NCBI GenBank assembly: GCA_903813345.2
Contig: CAIIXF020000008.1
Coordinates: forward strand, 12,551,278 to 12,615,277
Origin: Owenia fusiformis
Taxonomy: Eukaryota > Annelida > Polychaeta > Sabellida > Oweniidae
Direction of reading: 5' to 3'
Length of the DNA stretch: 64,000 bases
Below, piece after piece: positions 1 through 13,225 of the stretch. The notes under the pieces are model-generated. The model searched no databases. It was given only the letters and a program-made list of their open reading frames with translations, and was not told the DNA's origin. The translations under genes and the position numbers were made by a program. How positions within the stretch are numbered: position 1 is the stretch's first letter; the number at the start of each line of letters is the position of its first letter.

Positions 1-1991
1 CATAAATGGAAATGAAGACACTGAGATACGTACAATACCAACATATATCAATAGGTGCCCATTCCATGCTCAAACTCTGCATATTCAATGTGGTACCATT
101 CTCTATATTATGTGATGTTTTATATACCAGCTTGGTGAATAGGATACAGTTCCCACTGAAGTCCATGGTGCACTGGCTGAGTGGTATTGCAACAATTAGC
201 CCAAGTGCAATTAGAATAGCATAAAATGCAACTTGGCTCCATCTTAATCCTGTTGTTTTGTTGATCTGAGGCATAGGCATTTTGCAACTACGTGTAGGTA
301 AGTGTCATTATTGATTATATATATTTATATTGTATGTGTTCACACTTCAATGTACTCTGTACTTAAGATAATATTGTGCTGTTCTAGTTACACATTTTAT
401 CTATCTTTTTCTTCATGAACAATGTTAACAAAATGATGGTATTGTATGACATCCTGATACTGGTATCTGAGTTGATTAATTTTTTTTTGAAGAAGATCAC
501 ATACTACATATAACATAAACAACATATATCTAAAGTGACCTTTTGGCCACACTTATTTTTAAACACTTTATCTACCTACATTCACCTTGCAAGCACTCCA
601 TATTCTACGAGTTAGCAAAGTTTGTATTGTCTATTGGTGCCTTGGTGTTTTATTTTAGTTTTTGGCAATTATTCGAGTTGCTTTATTTTCCATTTCAGTA
701 CATCTCTACGATGTTAAATGATACTATCATTATCCTAAGTGGTATTTCTCTATTGAGTCAGTCTTGAACCTTTTAACAATGGCCAGCCTCTATATTATAA
801 TACACCAATCTGATGTTTGTATTATTCTGCTAAATATATATTCCAAAAAATATTTATTGGAACTGAGATTCAGACCCGGGGATTCCGAGATGGTTTTAGC
901 CAACAGGCAACGCAGACATTGTTATATACATGTAACATGTACACAAAATGCACATTTTTACTGAAAATATTGTTTACTTGAAAATACCTTGCTAGGGATG
1001 TGTAATTATTAACTTTAGTATCATCGCGTTGTGTCATCTTTTAATGACGATCGTATTTGTGACAATAATTCCTCAATAAAGATATGCGAGGTCGACCAAT
1101 TGTATAGTTTCTAAATAGCTGAATAACGCTGACATAATAGATGTCACCCTTGTTTGTCTTTGATTTTCTTGGGCCACACCTCCATTCAGTTCAATGCTAG
1201 AAACTTGCAATAGTCACTTAATTTCATGATTTGTCAAAAAGTGTTGGTTGAATCTGTCTGAAACTCGAATGGCATACTATCGGATGATACTGTTATGTAC
1301 ATATTGTAATGAAACATGAAAATGTTGGTTGTCATACGAATAAGCCAAGGTTTTAATGAATCTTAGCATTGCACCAATGGAGATTTGGCCCAAGTTTTTT
1401 TTAAATGTCATGGAAAATGATTTAAATGACATAACTGTGTAAATCAAACTTATTATTGGAGAAAACTTGTCACTGAATTCAAATATGCTATCAAAAATAA
1501 AGAAAGGTAAGTCATTAGAGGTAAAAAGTGCAAATCTCTAAAAATCTCATGAAAAAACGAGATTTAGCGGGATTTAAAGCTATTTAGAAACTACTCTATA
1601 AGGCCAGGTTTTATTTGTGTGGCATTCCGAAAATCTGGTCTTCAATATTTTATTGGTAGGTGGAAAATGAACGGGTCTCTCTTGATAGGTGCTACATGTA
1701 CCAGAAAGAGCTCATAAAAGTGCATCCAGTTTACGTAGTCATCTGGAACTTCTCGTGAAGTTGCTTCATGGAGCCTAATTTCAATGTTCTAAAGACAAGT
1801 CATCAGAAATCATGCAGTAAAAATTCAACATTATGTAGGTGGCACGTTTTGTGTCACCCTGTATTGGATATCAATAAATTCAAACCTTTGCTGCTTAAAT
1901 AGTAGCAATTTCAAACAATAACATGGCAGTCTGGCCCAACCAAAACATATTCTGTATTGCTACTGAGATTGTCCCCTCTTTACCAATATTT
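1..1991. other. No gene seen
   Basis: AT-rich DNA with only short ORFs and no recognisable exon, RNA gene or TIR pair. A CTTATTATT-type tract and short T runs occur. Confidence 0.5.
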
Positions 1992-2252
1992 TCCAGGGGC
2001 GGATCTGGGAACCAAAAAGGGGGGGGGGGCAAATTTTAGGTCAGAAAAAAAACTTCCGCGCTTGCGAGTAAAAAAAATTGGGCCCCTAAACCCCAAAAGT
2101 GGGCCGAAATTTTGAAATTTTGAGGCCCATTTTTGGCCTGAAATTAAAAAATAAGGCCTTAAGGCCTTTTTTGGCCCAAAAATCTTTTTAGCTCCAATTT
2201 TTTTCTGGGCCCAACCAAGGGGGGTAGGACCAGCCCCCAGATCCGCCAGTGT
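1992..2252. mobile_element. Small TIR element with GGCGGATC ends
   Basis: Ends CCAGGGGCGGATCTGGG and its complement (CCCAGATCCGCCAGTG) enclose about 230 bp of G- and A-rich sequence. Such ends are common on non-autonomous hAT-like elements of marine animals (recalled, not searched). No ORF belongs to it. Confidence 0.6.
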
Positions 2253-5200
2253 TTTCTGTATTGCGACGGAGATGCTCAAGGGGGACAATCTCAATACCAA
2301 TACAGAATGGTACAGCACAAGAACTGAGATTTTAAGCTTGCATATAAAATCGAAACGGCAACCTAATGGAATATGTTTACGTTACGTGTAAAGTGCTCAG
2401 CTTAAAGCACTTTTGTTCATAGTACGTAAACGGGAACATAAAGGTTTAGATAAGATAAGTAATGGTTGCCATAGTAACGGGAAATCAGGTCACCCGGGGC
2501 AAATAAAAATAATTAGGAGAATGAGCTTAACTCACCATGTTTACATTCATAATAAACTCTCATGAATTATCAAACACATTAAAATGTTAATTTGAATATG
2601 TTGTTAAATACTTTTACTATAAAAGAAATTGAGCATGTGAACTGTGTGATATCATAGGGGAGGCTTACATGCTTCATAAATATGATACCAGACTTTGAGA
2701 ATCAAAGCTTAATGATCAGAAATGACTGAGTAAGATAATGCATAGATGCAGAGCTCATCAGAAAAATAAATTCCTACTGATAAAAAGTTCAGTTAAGTTC
2801 GAAAAATCCTTTGCTCATACTAAAGATGATCTAAAACAAATTTGTTGCAAAGATATCAACAAAAGTACATCCTATGTATGGTCTAAACACATTTAAGATG
2901 AACTAAAGGGGAACATCTACTTTCCTAGAAATATTTGACAAAACAGTTTTGGTGTCTAACATCACTTCTACAAAACATTCAAGAACACATATGATATTTA
3001 AAGATTTGATGTGTTTCATAGCTTATTTGATAACTTATTATGCATTTAAACATGGGGCTATTCTTGCACGATTTTTTATTTGCCCCGGGTGCCTTGATTT
3101 CCGGTTACTATGGCAACCATTTCTTAAATAATAGTTCTGTTATACCAAATTTTTTTTTTCATAAATTAATACAGCATTCTATACTACACATTCTAAATAT
3201 ATTGAAAAATAAAAAAATTAGAGAGATATTATGACCATCAAAATGTCTTAAATGTATTGCTTGATTTTACGCAGGTGTTTTAGTTGACATTTAATCAAAG
3301 TAATGCTTTATAGATCGTATAATTATTCCAGGAAAACCACTTATAGATTCCCCTCAAGTAAAGCCTGGAGTCTACTTTTTGACATTTTTCTTATTCTCAT
3401 TTGACTCCTCTCTATTTTAATTAATAAAAAATATGTCTACCATTTTGGCGCAAAATCTTTTTGTGTTCAGCATTAAGTAAATGATCTGTATTAAATATAA
3501 ATGAAGTGAATCCATGGCCAAATCGTAAAGCGACCACTGGGGAAGAAACGATGAGATGTGGTGTGAATTATAGGGGACGCTGTTGGACATAAAAGTAATT
3601 GTGCGCGTAATACACACTACCCTACCACGTGACCACGTTTAAAAGGGAAACAGGGTACAGCTAAGTTGCAAATGGAGGACGTGGGTTTAATTCCATATTT
3701 CTGAACGTAAAATACATTTTACATTTATTTCTAGTGTTCTACCAGACATAGAATTGATTCATCAAGCAGTGTGTAGAATATTGTTGGCAAAAAACCACTA
3801 TAGGCAAAGATAGATAATAGTCGGCGCAGTGAAGCAAAACTCAATGCAATACACGATACATTTCAGTAAATCTGTCAACGTACAGGGAGCATGTCAGTTT
3901 CCCTTCGAAAATGTTACATTGATATGTAACAAAACCCCAGTAAACTGTTATTTAAACTGCGTGTCATCGTGTTATATGTGGATACGTTTTCCAGTATGTT
4001 ATTCAACTGTACTTTTGTGAATTAATTGTTTTTCTAAAATCTTAAGATGCAAAAAAGTCGTCCCAGAAATGTATCTTTACTTTGCCGTAAGGCATAACAT
4101 ATTGTGAAACATTTTTTCCTCTTGTCACAAGGAGGATAATGTTTGTTTCGAGGTGTCTTGTGATGAGCGTTTCATGATTAAATGCAAAATCACTGGAGCA
4201 GATACCATCCAAAAACATCTGACATTCAACACGTCATATAAGACTACATCGATCTGGTATTAGTTTTTTTACAATAATAGAGAAATACGACGTCATATCA
4301 CCTCTACAGCAAATCGTGAAGAACAAAATGTCGTGGCATGATGGTATTTTGAACAAACTATTTTAAATGATCGGTTTTTGAGGACGTTAGTGAATTAGAC
4401 CATTCAAGGGGTTATATAGAAAGATTCTTTACATGTAGTTCACGCAATTTTAATTATTCTGAATAGCGGATAGTCATTAATCCTGATAGCCGATAGTCAT
4501 TTATCACTTACGTGTTTATATTTAATTTCGTTATTTTATTTCAATTTGATACCCTAGTAACACGTATTATCTAGCGTTCTTGTTAATTTAATGACTAAAA
4601 TGCATATACGACCTGAAAGCCCGTGTCTAAATCTACTAAATAATTTTACTTTATTTGGATTAAATAACAATTGATGACACCTCAAAGCATCAACAGGCGG
4701 CCTTTTTAGCATTATTTTCACTGTTTGCAACGTAAATATACATGAGATCGGGACATAGTATGTCTGTATAATCAGCTTACTGTCTCGCTCCCTGTACTAT
4801 TGAACAATTTACATTCCTTGTACCCTGTATTGATCAACTTTTGCAGCTGTGTACCGTGTACTATGACATATCAAATATTTTAAAATTTAAAACGATATTA
4901 TTTACATTCTTTCTTCAACTATCATATAACTTGGAACATGGACTTCACTATTGCACCACTGAAGTTCAGCGAATAGCAATATTGACTCACTCCGAGCACC
5001 AAACGTATTAACCTTTTCACTAAGCAGTCGATATACTCAAAAGCGACCTGATTGAAAGCCAAAAAATTCGCGCATGCGCTATCGAGGTAGGGTAGTGTGT
5101 AATATGACACTAATGAACAGAACTTTAATTTGGAAAATCTGCTTTCACTTTTATGTTGCTTAAACCTTCTGCTCATAGAAAAAAGTCATTACATTGGAGA

Positions 5201-6390
5201 AATTCTACCGTACGGCTTCAATTCTTAAAGATACATGCTTGAAAATTCTGAACCAAAAATAGATTTGTGACGTCACAATTTATGCAAATGAGCTAATTTG
5301 CATAATTTAATGTTGTAATTATATGGGATATTTATTTAGGTTTAATTTGTTACCAATATCATTTGTATAGACAAAATAATGACAAAGCTTCAAATGATTT
5401 AAGATTCTAAGGTAAGATGTATATAGATACGTAACCATGGCAACAGAATGCTACAATACAGAGCAACCAATGAGAGTGTGCAAGGGCATCCGGCAGAAAA
5501 TTGAACCTCAAAGTGTTACCTTTCAAAAAATTATGGATGCCATAATTTAACAGAGACCGATACGTTGGGTAAATGTTTTGAAACGATAGAGAGGCATTGG
5601 TATGAGATGTATGATTAATATATGAATGCACTCGCACATGTTTACATCACAACATTGTCCATACACGAAAAATATCGACAAATCATCCATAAATTCCAAC
5701 AGTTACATATATTTGGGAATATAAGCGATGGGTTATTACAGGTACCGTCATGGGACGTTCCTGGGAGTTCTTTACTTGCCCAAAACACTAGGAACGAAGG
5801 AGAATTCCAAAAAATACTCAAGAAAACTATCTCAATTTTTTTGTAAAGTCGCATTTAACTTTCAATTTCATAATAATTACAATATAAGTTGACCATGCAT
5901 GTTTAGGGTTTCATTGAAGCTATAGGTGTTCATTGAAACACCATCCAAACATTTATTGCATTGGCATTACAAAGTGTTCAGATATGAAATATAAACATAC
6001 CTTCACTCCAAGACCTCCATTTGCTGGGCTTTGTCCACGCATTTCATCATAGCTTCAAAAAATTGTCCACACTTATACCAGGGGGTGTATTAACTGATTT
6101 GAAGCAAAAACTAAGATGCAGGTGTGATGTAGGTTAAAAACTAATCTCGGGAATACTTGAAAGATTTCATGTTTTATTTCGTGTGTGTTTGATTTGGAAG
6201 ACTTTTAGCTTTCTGATTACGTTATTATTTAAAAGATATTTGAGCAATGCTACAATTTAGGACGGGTGGAGATTAATAAATATTCAAGTATTCATTGTAA
6301 TTTAAAAAATCAGAAATGCGAGTTGTCAACTCGAATGTGCCTTGAGCCCGAACTCCCATCCAATGTTTCGGAATAGAATATGAAAAAATA
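2253..6390. other. No gene seen
   Basis: Short ORFs only, without domain content or splice signals that chain. The sequence near 3240-3330 (GATTTTACGCAGGTGTTTTAG...) recurs at about 32222-32280 in the KNL1 intron, so it is partly dispersed repeat. Confidence 0.5.
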
Positions 6391-6540
6391 GCTCAGAAGA
6401 CAACAGAATCGTCGATTTAATTCCTCACTTAAGTTACGTAAACGGTTTGGGTTAAAAGTCCAGATCTTAACTGTTTTTCGAAAAACCGTTTATGTAACTT
6501 AAGTGAGGAATCAAATCGACGATTCTGTCGTCTTCTGAAC
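6391..6540. repeat. Palindromic foldback, ~60-bp arms
   Basis: CAGAAGACAACAGAATCGTC at the left is matched by its complement at the right, with both arms running through CTCACTTAAGTTACGTAAAC. The loop is ~30 bp. Probably a MITE. Confidence 0.85.
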
Positions 6541-7360
6541 TATTTGTTCGCATATATGTACTGTACATTTTCTTAAACATGATACTGATACACGTTTGTG
6601 TTAACAATGTCGTGGGAATTCTGCCAACAACGTGTGAAATAAGGAAAAAATAAAAATCGTACCTTCGATTTTCCGACATTTTGTTACCAAAACAAACCGT
6701 TTCGGTAACCAGCGTAATCGAGTGGATCACTAGTGTACTAGCTTTAATCTTACGGAGCATGTAGATGCACGTTTATAAAGTAAAATTGTGCGTTCCCGAT
6801 AAGTGTTTAAATCTGAAGGGGTTATTATGGTTTGGGAGTCACTGTTGTCATCTAGGCCTGCATTTAACATTTTTGCACAGAAAATCGAGGAAATTTCGGC
6901 TTCTTTTGATAAAAGGAAAGGCTCGGGAAGTTTTTACAAACTTGGATATGCACGCAGTTTGCAAATATTAGGCACGCTGTCTGGGAAATCCACGTGCATG
7001 TACAACTCAGTTTGGAAGAAAACATTCTAAATCAGTTTATGGCTTATTATCGTTTTACACACAAACTATTACTTAAACCAGATCCAGCAATCATATATTT
7101 CATCAGTTACAAACACAATGGCTAAGTAAACGGCAAATGACTGTAAACAGATATACATGTGACACAACACTGTACATTTTAACACAAAAGCTTCCAAGGA
7201 CCCTTATATTGAAATAGTTCTGGATCCTTCTAAGAGCCATGTCTTCCGCGCCTGCCATTTTGAAGTAGGCCATAATGTCAGTGTCAACCAGGTACGCAGC
7301 TTGAGCACCGCATACCACATTAGGTATCATCTACACATAAGAGGAGGGAAACCCCCAGAG

Positions 7361-7440
7361 TACTGGTGGTCCATTCGATTACGCTGGTTACAGAAACGAT
7401 CCGTTTCGGTAACCAGCGTAATCGAGCGGATCACCAGTGC
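7361..7440. repeat. Palindrome around CGATTACGCTGGTTAC
   Basis: An imperfect inverted repeat of about 36-bp arms meeting at ACGATCCGT. A single arm of the same sequence (CGTTTCGGTAACCAGCGTAA) also occurs at about 6697, so the 6690-7440 segment may be one element with this as its end. Confidence 0.75.
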
Positions 7441-8913
7441 AGAGCTTTCATTAATAGCGATGATAGACATGTAAAGTCTCTTGTACCAGCTTCGTTTGCG
7501 CAAATTCTCACCAGTTAGTTTTTGAATATAACTGTAAACACTTGTGATGATGACAATTGTGATGTTTTCATCGATGTAAGCATATTCCTTACATCTTTCT
7601 TTACCTTGATGTGAAATAACATTAACACACCAGAAACAAATATGATATTATTCGAAGCGTTATTAGAAAGTTTTGAATCCGCCATTTTTGTTTGTCGATT
7701 TGGACTAATTAGGACGGTGAGTCATCTCAATGCAGATTTACATTACAGACGTACGTCATCATTTGAACCCTGGGTTTTCTCTTAAGTCATAAGATCTTTA
7801 GTTTCATTTGTCACAAAATCTTTGTGTTCTAAGGCGGACCTGTTATTTTTTAGAGACATCCTATTTGATCTAGAAAAACTGTTTGCATCAATGTCTAGCA
7901 ATAAGTTTGCGTTTTTCAGATTTCCCTTGACAAATAATCTATTGCCAAACCTCGTTTGATCAGATCAGATCATTCTTAACTGTTCAATGGATGCACTGGC
8001 GTGTATACTATTTTCAGTTGTTGGGATCTTCGGTTTTGCTGTCACGTGTCGGCCCGGTGACCCAACTCCCGCACTAGGCAACATCTACCTTGGTAGCCTC
8101 TAACTTGGCCATACTGGTACCCTTCTTTATCTCGGTTGTAGGTCGGATAATATGAGTAGCGACCCCGTATCTGAAATTAAAACTGCGAGTATCTTGATTT
8201 GAAATTTTTCGTTGCGTCACTATCGGCTGACTTTAAACACTTATCATCATCTGAATCATTACCAAGAGTTTGTTTTACTTTATTATATTATATTCTACTG
8301 TTTTCCAACCGGCGTCGGACATGTCCGCCAAGATAAATAATCAAATCAATACCTTCTTGTTAATCTTCATGTGCCTGTTGTAGAAACCCACGTTGAACTT
8401 CGCCGTCTACATAAATGCTTTCTCCAAGGGATTCTGGGTTCTTTTCTTGGCGGCTTGAACTCTGAAATCGTGTTGTACATTACGGCCATTCTTTCTAAAT
8501 ATGAAACTGTCACCAGTCTTCGGTTCCTTCATTTTTTCCTTTATGTCTTTTGGACTTTGAAATTGTTCAGATGTAAGCTTGGACACGTTTTCTAACATGG
8601 CTGGATTGTCCGTTTTGTTTGCGTGTGCGACTATGCGTAACGTCTTAGCCCAGTGAAGAGTCTCTTGCAGCCAAAAGCAATGTATAAACCTAACAGTCTT
8701 ATTTACAAAGCAGCTATTCAGCATACAGTGATCGTGAAAATTCGTAAACTCAACCGAATATTAATGACATATAAAACACCGGGTATAAGTTGCTAAATGA
8801 CACATTTAATAGGCCTAGTTGTCTCATAAATATCAGGGAACGTTTTTGTCTCCATCCTAATGTATATAGTTTTAGCTGGTTACTTTATAGAGCCTCTTGA
8901 CGAACTATGTCCA
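7441..8913. other. No firm gene
   Basis: A 105-codon minus-strand ORF (8407-8724) encodes a basic peptide I cannot assign; it has no domain or neighbours and may be a transposon relic. The rest shows nothing. Confidence 0.45.
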
Positions 8914-9885
8914 TCACGCGCGCCTTTTGCAACAATTGGTAAATACTTTTTTCATAGCATTTCGAAACTCAGGATTGGAAAATGAATAGATAAATGGATT
9001 GATGCAACAGTTTGTGTATGTTGCGAATACACCAATCTCATATGAAAGTCCAGTAAATATTATGTCTACTAAACCGGTGGAGTAAAGAAGAGAATAAATC
9101 GCGGTCCATGACCAACAAAGGAAAAATCCAAATGAGACAAGAATAAGCGTACGTATCACTCTAATTCTGCTCCTTGCAATTTGTTTATCTCGTTTTGTAG
9201 ATCCTATTGGCATCTTTGCCTGGTTATGTATCATCATAACTATTCTGGTATAGCAAAAAAGAAAGATGCAAATAGGTATGAAGTATTCAATAACGAAAGC
9301 GTAAATACCAACCGCAGTTGATGCTATTTCACTCGGCCATTCTGCCGCCACTGAACATAACTTGCCAACCATTTTAGTACTCCCAATGAGGTAAAGTTCC
9401 TGTATGAAGCCAAGGATCCACATCGATATGATAACAATCAAGATATGTTTCTTTGAAATGTATCTCTTGTAAACCATTGGATAGATCAAAGCGAAGTATC
9501 TCTCAAGAGTTATCGCAACAAGGTTGAAGGTTGAAACAACCGTGCACGCCCAGGGGATGTACTCCGACAACCAAACTACACAGAAAACTGTCACAGTTGG
9601 TCCTGGTTCAGTAATCCATGGCCAATCCATACCATCAAGTATCTTACTAAGGAAGATAAACAATGATGCGAACATGTCGATCATACTTTGGTTGATGATT
9701 AACATATTGCTCAACTTTCTTCTGAGATGCCCAGACTTGAGGAATATGAATACGACAAGAAAGTTGCCAAGAAATCCTAAACTGCTAATCACGTAGTTTA
9801 TTATTTTTTCCCTGTAAGATACTATATAATTCACTTTGAATTCTGTAGTTTCATTAACACTTGTAATATTTCCAAATGTCTCCAT
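8914..9885 (-). CDS. Orphan class-A (rhodopsin-like) GPCR, single exon, 323 aa
   Basis: A seven-helix plasma-membrane receptor for an unknown ligand, expected to signal through G proteins. Seen: N-glycosylation sites near the N-terminus (NIT, NET), GN in TM1, an aspartate in TM2 (QSMIDMF), the TM3 disulfide cysteine (VFCVVW), ERY at the end of TM3, tryptophan in TM4, FIP plus CYTRI in TM5, and NPFIY in TM7. TM6 reads FFLCWSW, so the usual CWxP proline is tryptophan. The tail is short with CC-KRR. The first ATG fits the family; a TATA-like box lies about 56 bp upstream. It is paralogous to 19364-20560. Family is secure; subfamily is not recognised. Confidence 0.93.
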   Translation of the reverse strand: METFGNITSVNETTEFKVNYIVSYREKIINYVISSLGFLGNFLVVFIFLKSGHLRRKLSNMLIINQSMIDMFASLFIFLSKILDGMDWPWITEPGPTVTVFCVVWLSEYIPWACTVVSTFNLVAITLERYFALIYPMVYKRYISKKHILIVIISMWILGFIQELYLIGSTKMVGKLCSVAAEWPSEIASTAVGIYAFVIEYFIPICIFLFCYTRIVMMIHNQAKMPIGSTKRDKQIARSRIRVIRTLILVSFGFFLCWSWTAIYSLLYSTGLVDIIFTGLSYEIGVFATYTNCCINPFIYSFSNPEFRNAMKKVFTNCCKRRA

Positions 9886-9940
9886 CTTTTCACGTCCTGT
9901 GTTTGCTGTAGGTGTTTTCTCATTTTGCGAGTCAACGCTT

Positions 9941-9948
9941 ATTTATAG
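9941..9948 (-). promoter_or_regulatory. TATA-like box of the first GPCR gene
   Basis: On the minus strand the sequence is CTATAAATAAG, 56 bp upstream of the GPCR start codon. This would place a transcription start about 30 bp before the ATG. Position and motif only; no experimental support. Confidence 0.45.
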
Positions 9949-10156
9949 TTAGTGCACATAGACTATTGTTGCACACTCCCGTTTCACGGAAATATGAAAT
10001 GTGATATGATGATGACATGTATGGTATGACTATTCCCGCAATTTGACCATCCTATAGATGGCATTCTTCCGACATTCATTAAATATGTTCTAAAGCTGTT
10101 TTACTCGATTTAGATTATATGTATGCAACATTTACCGAATAAAGGCAACACTTAAC

Positions 10157-11443
10157 AGAGCCGTAGGGAGAGGGGGTTCGTAGGGCTCGTGCGAACCCCC
10201 CCCCCCCCCCAATCTTGCCTAAAAAAAATTCGAACCCACCCTTTCTGGCAATTATGCAAACCTCCAAACTTTGAGTAAAATTTTTGCAGTCTTTCAATAA
10301 TTTATCGTTTTTGATTACCCAAAGACAATTGAGTTATATGTCAAGATGGAAATATGTGAGATTTATAGTTTCATTTTGAGTAAAAAAGATTTAAAAAAAA
10401 CAGAAAAACAAAAAACTTCTAATCAATAATGGGCGATAATAGGTATGCTCTTTGCACTTTACGCCTGAAATACTGAAGTAATATCTTCAAAATGAATTAA
10501 AATGCACAAATAAAGCATACCTACCAAGTTGAAATTATCTGATTGTTGTACATAACATCGAAATGGTCTAATTTTTGATATAAATCTGCAGAGAATTTTG
10601 AACATGTGAATGTTTAGTGACACTGGGCCGTGATGCACCAAAATTGTGAACGCTAGAAAATTCTTACTTACAACGTTCTTATTTTTTCATGCTGTAGTTA
10701 GATCAGAGAGCAAGTATTAAGATCACTCACACAGAGTTGTTTACTGATTTTTGGCTCCTATTTATTTATAAAGCTCGTTGTACAAGCGATTGAAAATTGG
10801 GGGGAGGGGGTTCTGTGTCTGCTAATTTCTGTGAATTGTGGTATGTTGGGTCCAAATTTAAAAAAATCTGCCCAAATAAATGAACTTGGTCTTGGGATAT
10901 TTTACCTATTTTTTGCTTTTGCAATTGTTTGAGATTTGGTAAACTTGAGAAAATTTGGTAAAATTTTAAATTTTAGCGAATGGGCAAAAATTATGAAAAT
11001 TTGGCAACAATGAAACTTTGGCAAAATTTAACCATTATTGGCATTTAAGTAAAATTGGCAAAATTTAAGTAAAATTTTAGAAACTTGTCAAAAATGAATT
11101 AAATTAGACCAAAATTAAGAAAACTTTGCAAAATTTAAGCAAATTTGGCAAAATTGAGGTAAATTGGCAAACATACAGTAAATTTGGCAGAATTTCAGCA
11201 CATTTGGCAAAATTTCATCAAATTTGGCAAAATTTGAGCAAATTTGGCAAGATTTAAGCAAATTTGGTAAAATTGAAACAAATTTGACAAAATTTAAGCA
11301 AATTTGGCAAAATTTAAGCGAATTTGGCAAAATTTAAGCAAATTTGGCAAAACTTTAGCAAATTTGGCAAAATTTAAGCACATTTGGCAAATTTGGCAGA
11401 AAATATTAGAACCCCCCCCTGACAAATCCTGGCTACGGCACTT
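10157..11443. mobile_element. TIR element with an internal 20-bp minisatellite
   Basis: The left end AGCCGTAGGGAGAGGGGGTTCG and right end ...TCCTGGCTACGGCACT are inverted relatives, each with a C/G homopolymer just inside, typical of a non-autonomous DNA transposon seen in many invertebrates. No transposase is present. Confidence 0.6.
10930..11400. repeat. 20-bp minisatellite (AATTTGGCAAAATTTAAGCA)
   Basis: About twenty tandem copies, degenerate at the left and nearly perfect at 11200-11390. Open frames on both strands here are a by-product of the repeat. Confidence 0.9.
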
Positions 11444-12054
11444 GACTTTAAGATCGTGTACCACCAACACTTCAAAGAGTTCATTTTATTATGCTATCGG
11501 GGGTTCATTTTATTATGATATCTGGGACAAAAAGTCCACACGGGTCTGTTTTCGCGGCAAAACTGGCTTCATTTCCAGTTCATAAAATTTATGTTACATG
11601 TAACGTCAAACAACACTTGAGAGGAAATCAATTTGCTGCGAAATATGATTTTGTAAATAAAAATAAAACGCTGATCTCAAAAAACGGGTTTTTTAATCAG
11701 CATAGGGCTCAAACTTACAACGTCAAAAACGATCAGCGTCACATTTTTTCAAGTTTAGTCAAGCTCAAAATAAAATATTTTATACTTATTTAATCCAGAA
11801 AAAAATCGATACGTAACATTTTTTCAAGTCTCGAAAATCAGCCTTATTTTAATATTATTTCCAAAATAAACAAACCGAGTATTGTTTTGTAAATTTCGCC
11901 GTGACAATATAATAGAGTTAATCTTCTTTCAAATCAGACCTATATTAGAAGGTTAAATAAGGGCCCGGGTTGTTATTTCAATGTCCGTCAAAAACGTAAT
12001 TAATTATGTCAACACCAAGAAGCAGAGGTGACATATTGTGATATGGTCTCAATT

Positions 12055-12840
12055 TTTTAAAATCATCTACAAGTTCTCAGAAGTTCAAATCTGACTTAAA
12101 ACCTGAGATTTGACCTTCAATGACCTTCTCAGGGTCAAAAAATGTATTTTTTCACCTTGTTTCAAATTAACCAATTTTTTCAAAATCATCTCAGTTCTCA
12201 GAAGTTCAAATCTGACATAAGATTTGAGATTTCACCTTCAGTGACCTTCTCAGGGTAAAAAAAGGTCATCTAAAAATGTCATCTACAAATTCTCAGAAAT
12301 TCAAAACTGACTTAAAATTGAACTAATAATACTGTGAGAAACTAGCTGGTGACATTTTGTCATGTTAATGCCTTGTTTAGTCAGGTCTTAAACCCCCACC
12401 CCAATTTTTTTTGCAAAATTATTTTCAAGTTCCCAGAAGTTTGAACCTGACATACAATTTGAGATTTCACCTTCAGTGACCTTCTCAGGGTCAAAAAAGG
12501 TCATCTAAAAATGTCATCTACAAATTCTCAGAAATTCAAAACTGACTTAAAATTGAACTAATAATACTGTGAGAAACTAGCTGGTGACATTTTGTCACGT
12601 TAATGGCTTGTTAAGTTAGGTCTTAACCCCCCCCCACCCAATTTTTTTTCAAAATTATCTTCAAGTTCCCAGAAGTTCAAATCTGACATAAAATTTGAGA
12701 TTTCACTTTCAGTGACCTTAACAGGGTCAAAAATGGTCATCTAAAAATCATCTACGAGTTCAAAACTGACTTAAGATTGAACAAATAATATTGTGAGAAA
12801 CTAGCTGGTGAGATGTTAATGCCTTGTTTAGTTAGGTCTT
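12055..12840. repeat. ~235-bp tandem repeats (three units plus partials)
   Basis: The anchor GGTCATCTAAAAATG lies at about 12264, 12499 and 12735 (last one partly changed). Units contain GAGATTTCACCTTCAGTGAC and a C-rich run. The same family occurs reversed at about 33360-34240 in the KNL1 introns. Confidence 0.88.
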
Positions 12841-12923
12841 ACCGCCCCCCCCCCCCCCCTACCCCCTTCTAACGAAAGTCAAAATGTTGATCTGCATGCA
12901 GTGTTTGAGTAAAAGCCCAGCAT

Positions 12924-13225
12924 AAGAGGGTCGTATGAAAAGTTTGAGCCTAACTATGAAGTTCAACTGAAATGAATTTTTTAGCCTTTTATTTTTCAAC
13001 ATAGTCCCCTTGTGGTTCACACACTTCTCTCAGCGGTACTGCAGCGCTTGGACCTCTGTCATGTTTTGTAGGTTTTGTCTTGGTAGTCAAAAAAGTCAGT
13101 TACAGCGGATATGACGTCAGTGTCGCTGTTAAAAAGCTTCCCAGCTAAATGTTTTTTCATGTTTGGGAATAGATGGAACAGTATGGTGGAGCTAGATCAG
13201 GAGAACAAGTTCAAAGCCACAGTCA
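12924..13225 (-). pseudogene. Mariner transposase, degenerate 3' end
   Basis: On the minus strand FHLFPNMKKHLAGKLF follows a frameshifted SPDLAP segment (the last D of DD34D), then VQALQYR-stop-EKCVNHKGDYVEK, the usual mariner C-terminus with its tryptophan codon turned to TGA. The end CAAACTTTTCATACGACCC (about 12926-12944) is a mariner-like inverted terminal repeat. The 5' part is missing. Confidence 0.75.

Noticed and set aside
1980-2318. 112-aa minus-strand ORF
   Set aside because: It covers the TIR element and low-complexity G/A tracts; no protein features.
4922-5176. 84-aa minus-strand ORF resembling a small membrane protein
   Set aside because: No start context, splice partners or conserved motif; ORFs of this size are expected by chance.
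11115-11585. Repetitive minus- and plus-strand ORFs at 11.1-11.6 kb
   Set aside because: They translate the 20-bp minisatellite and its flank; no start context or domain.
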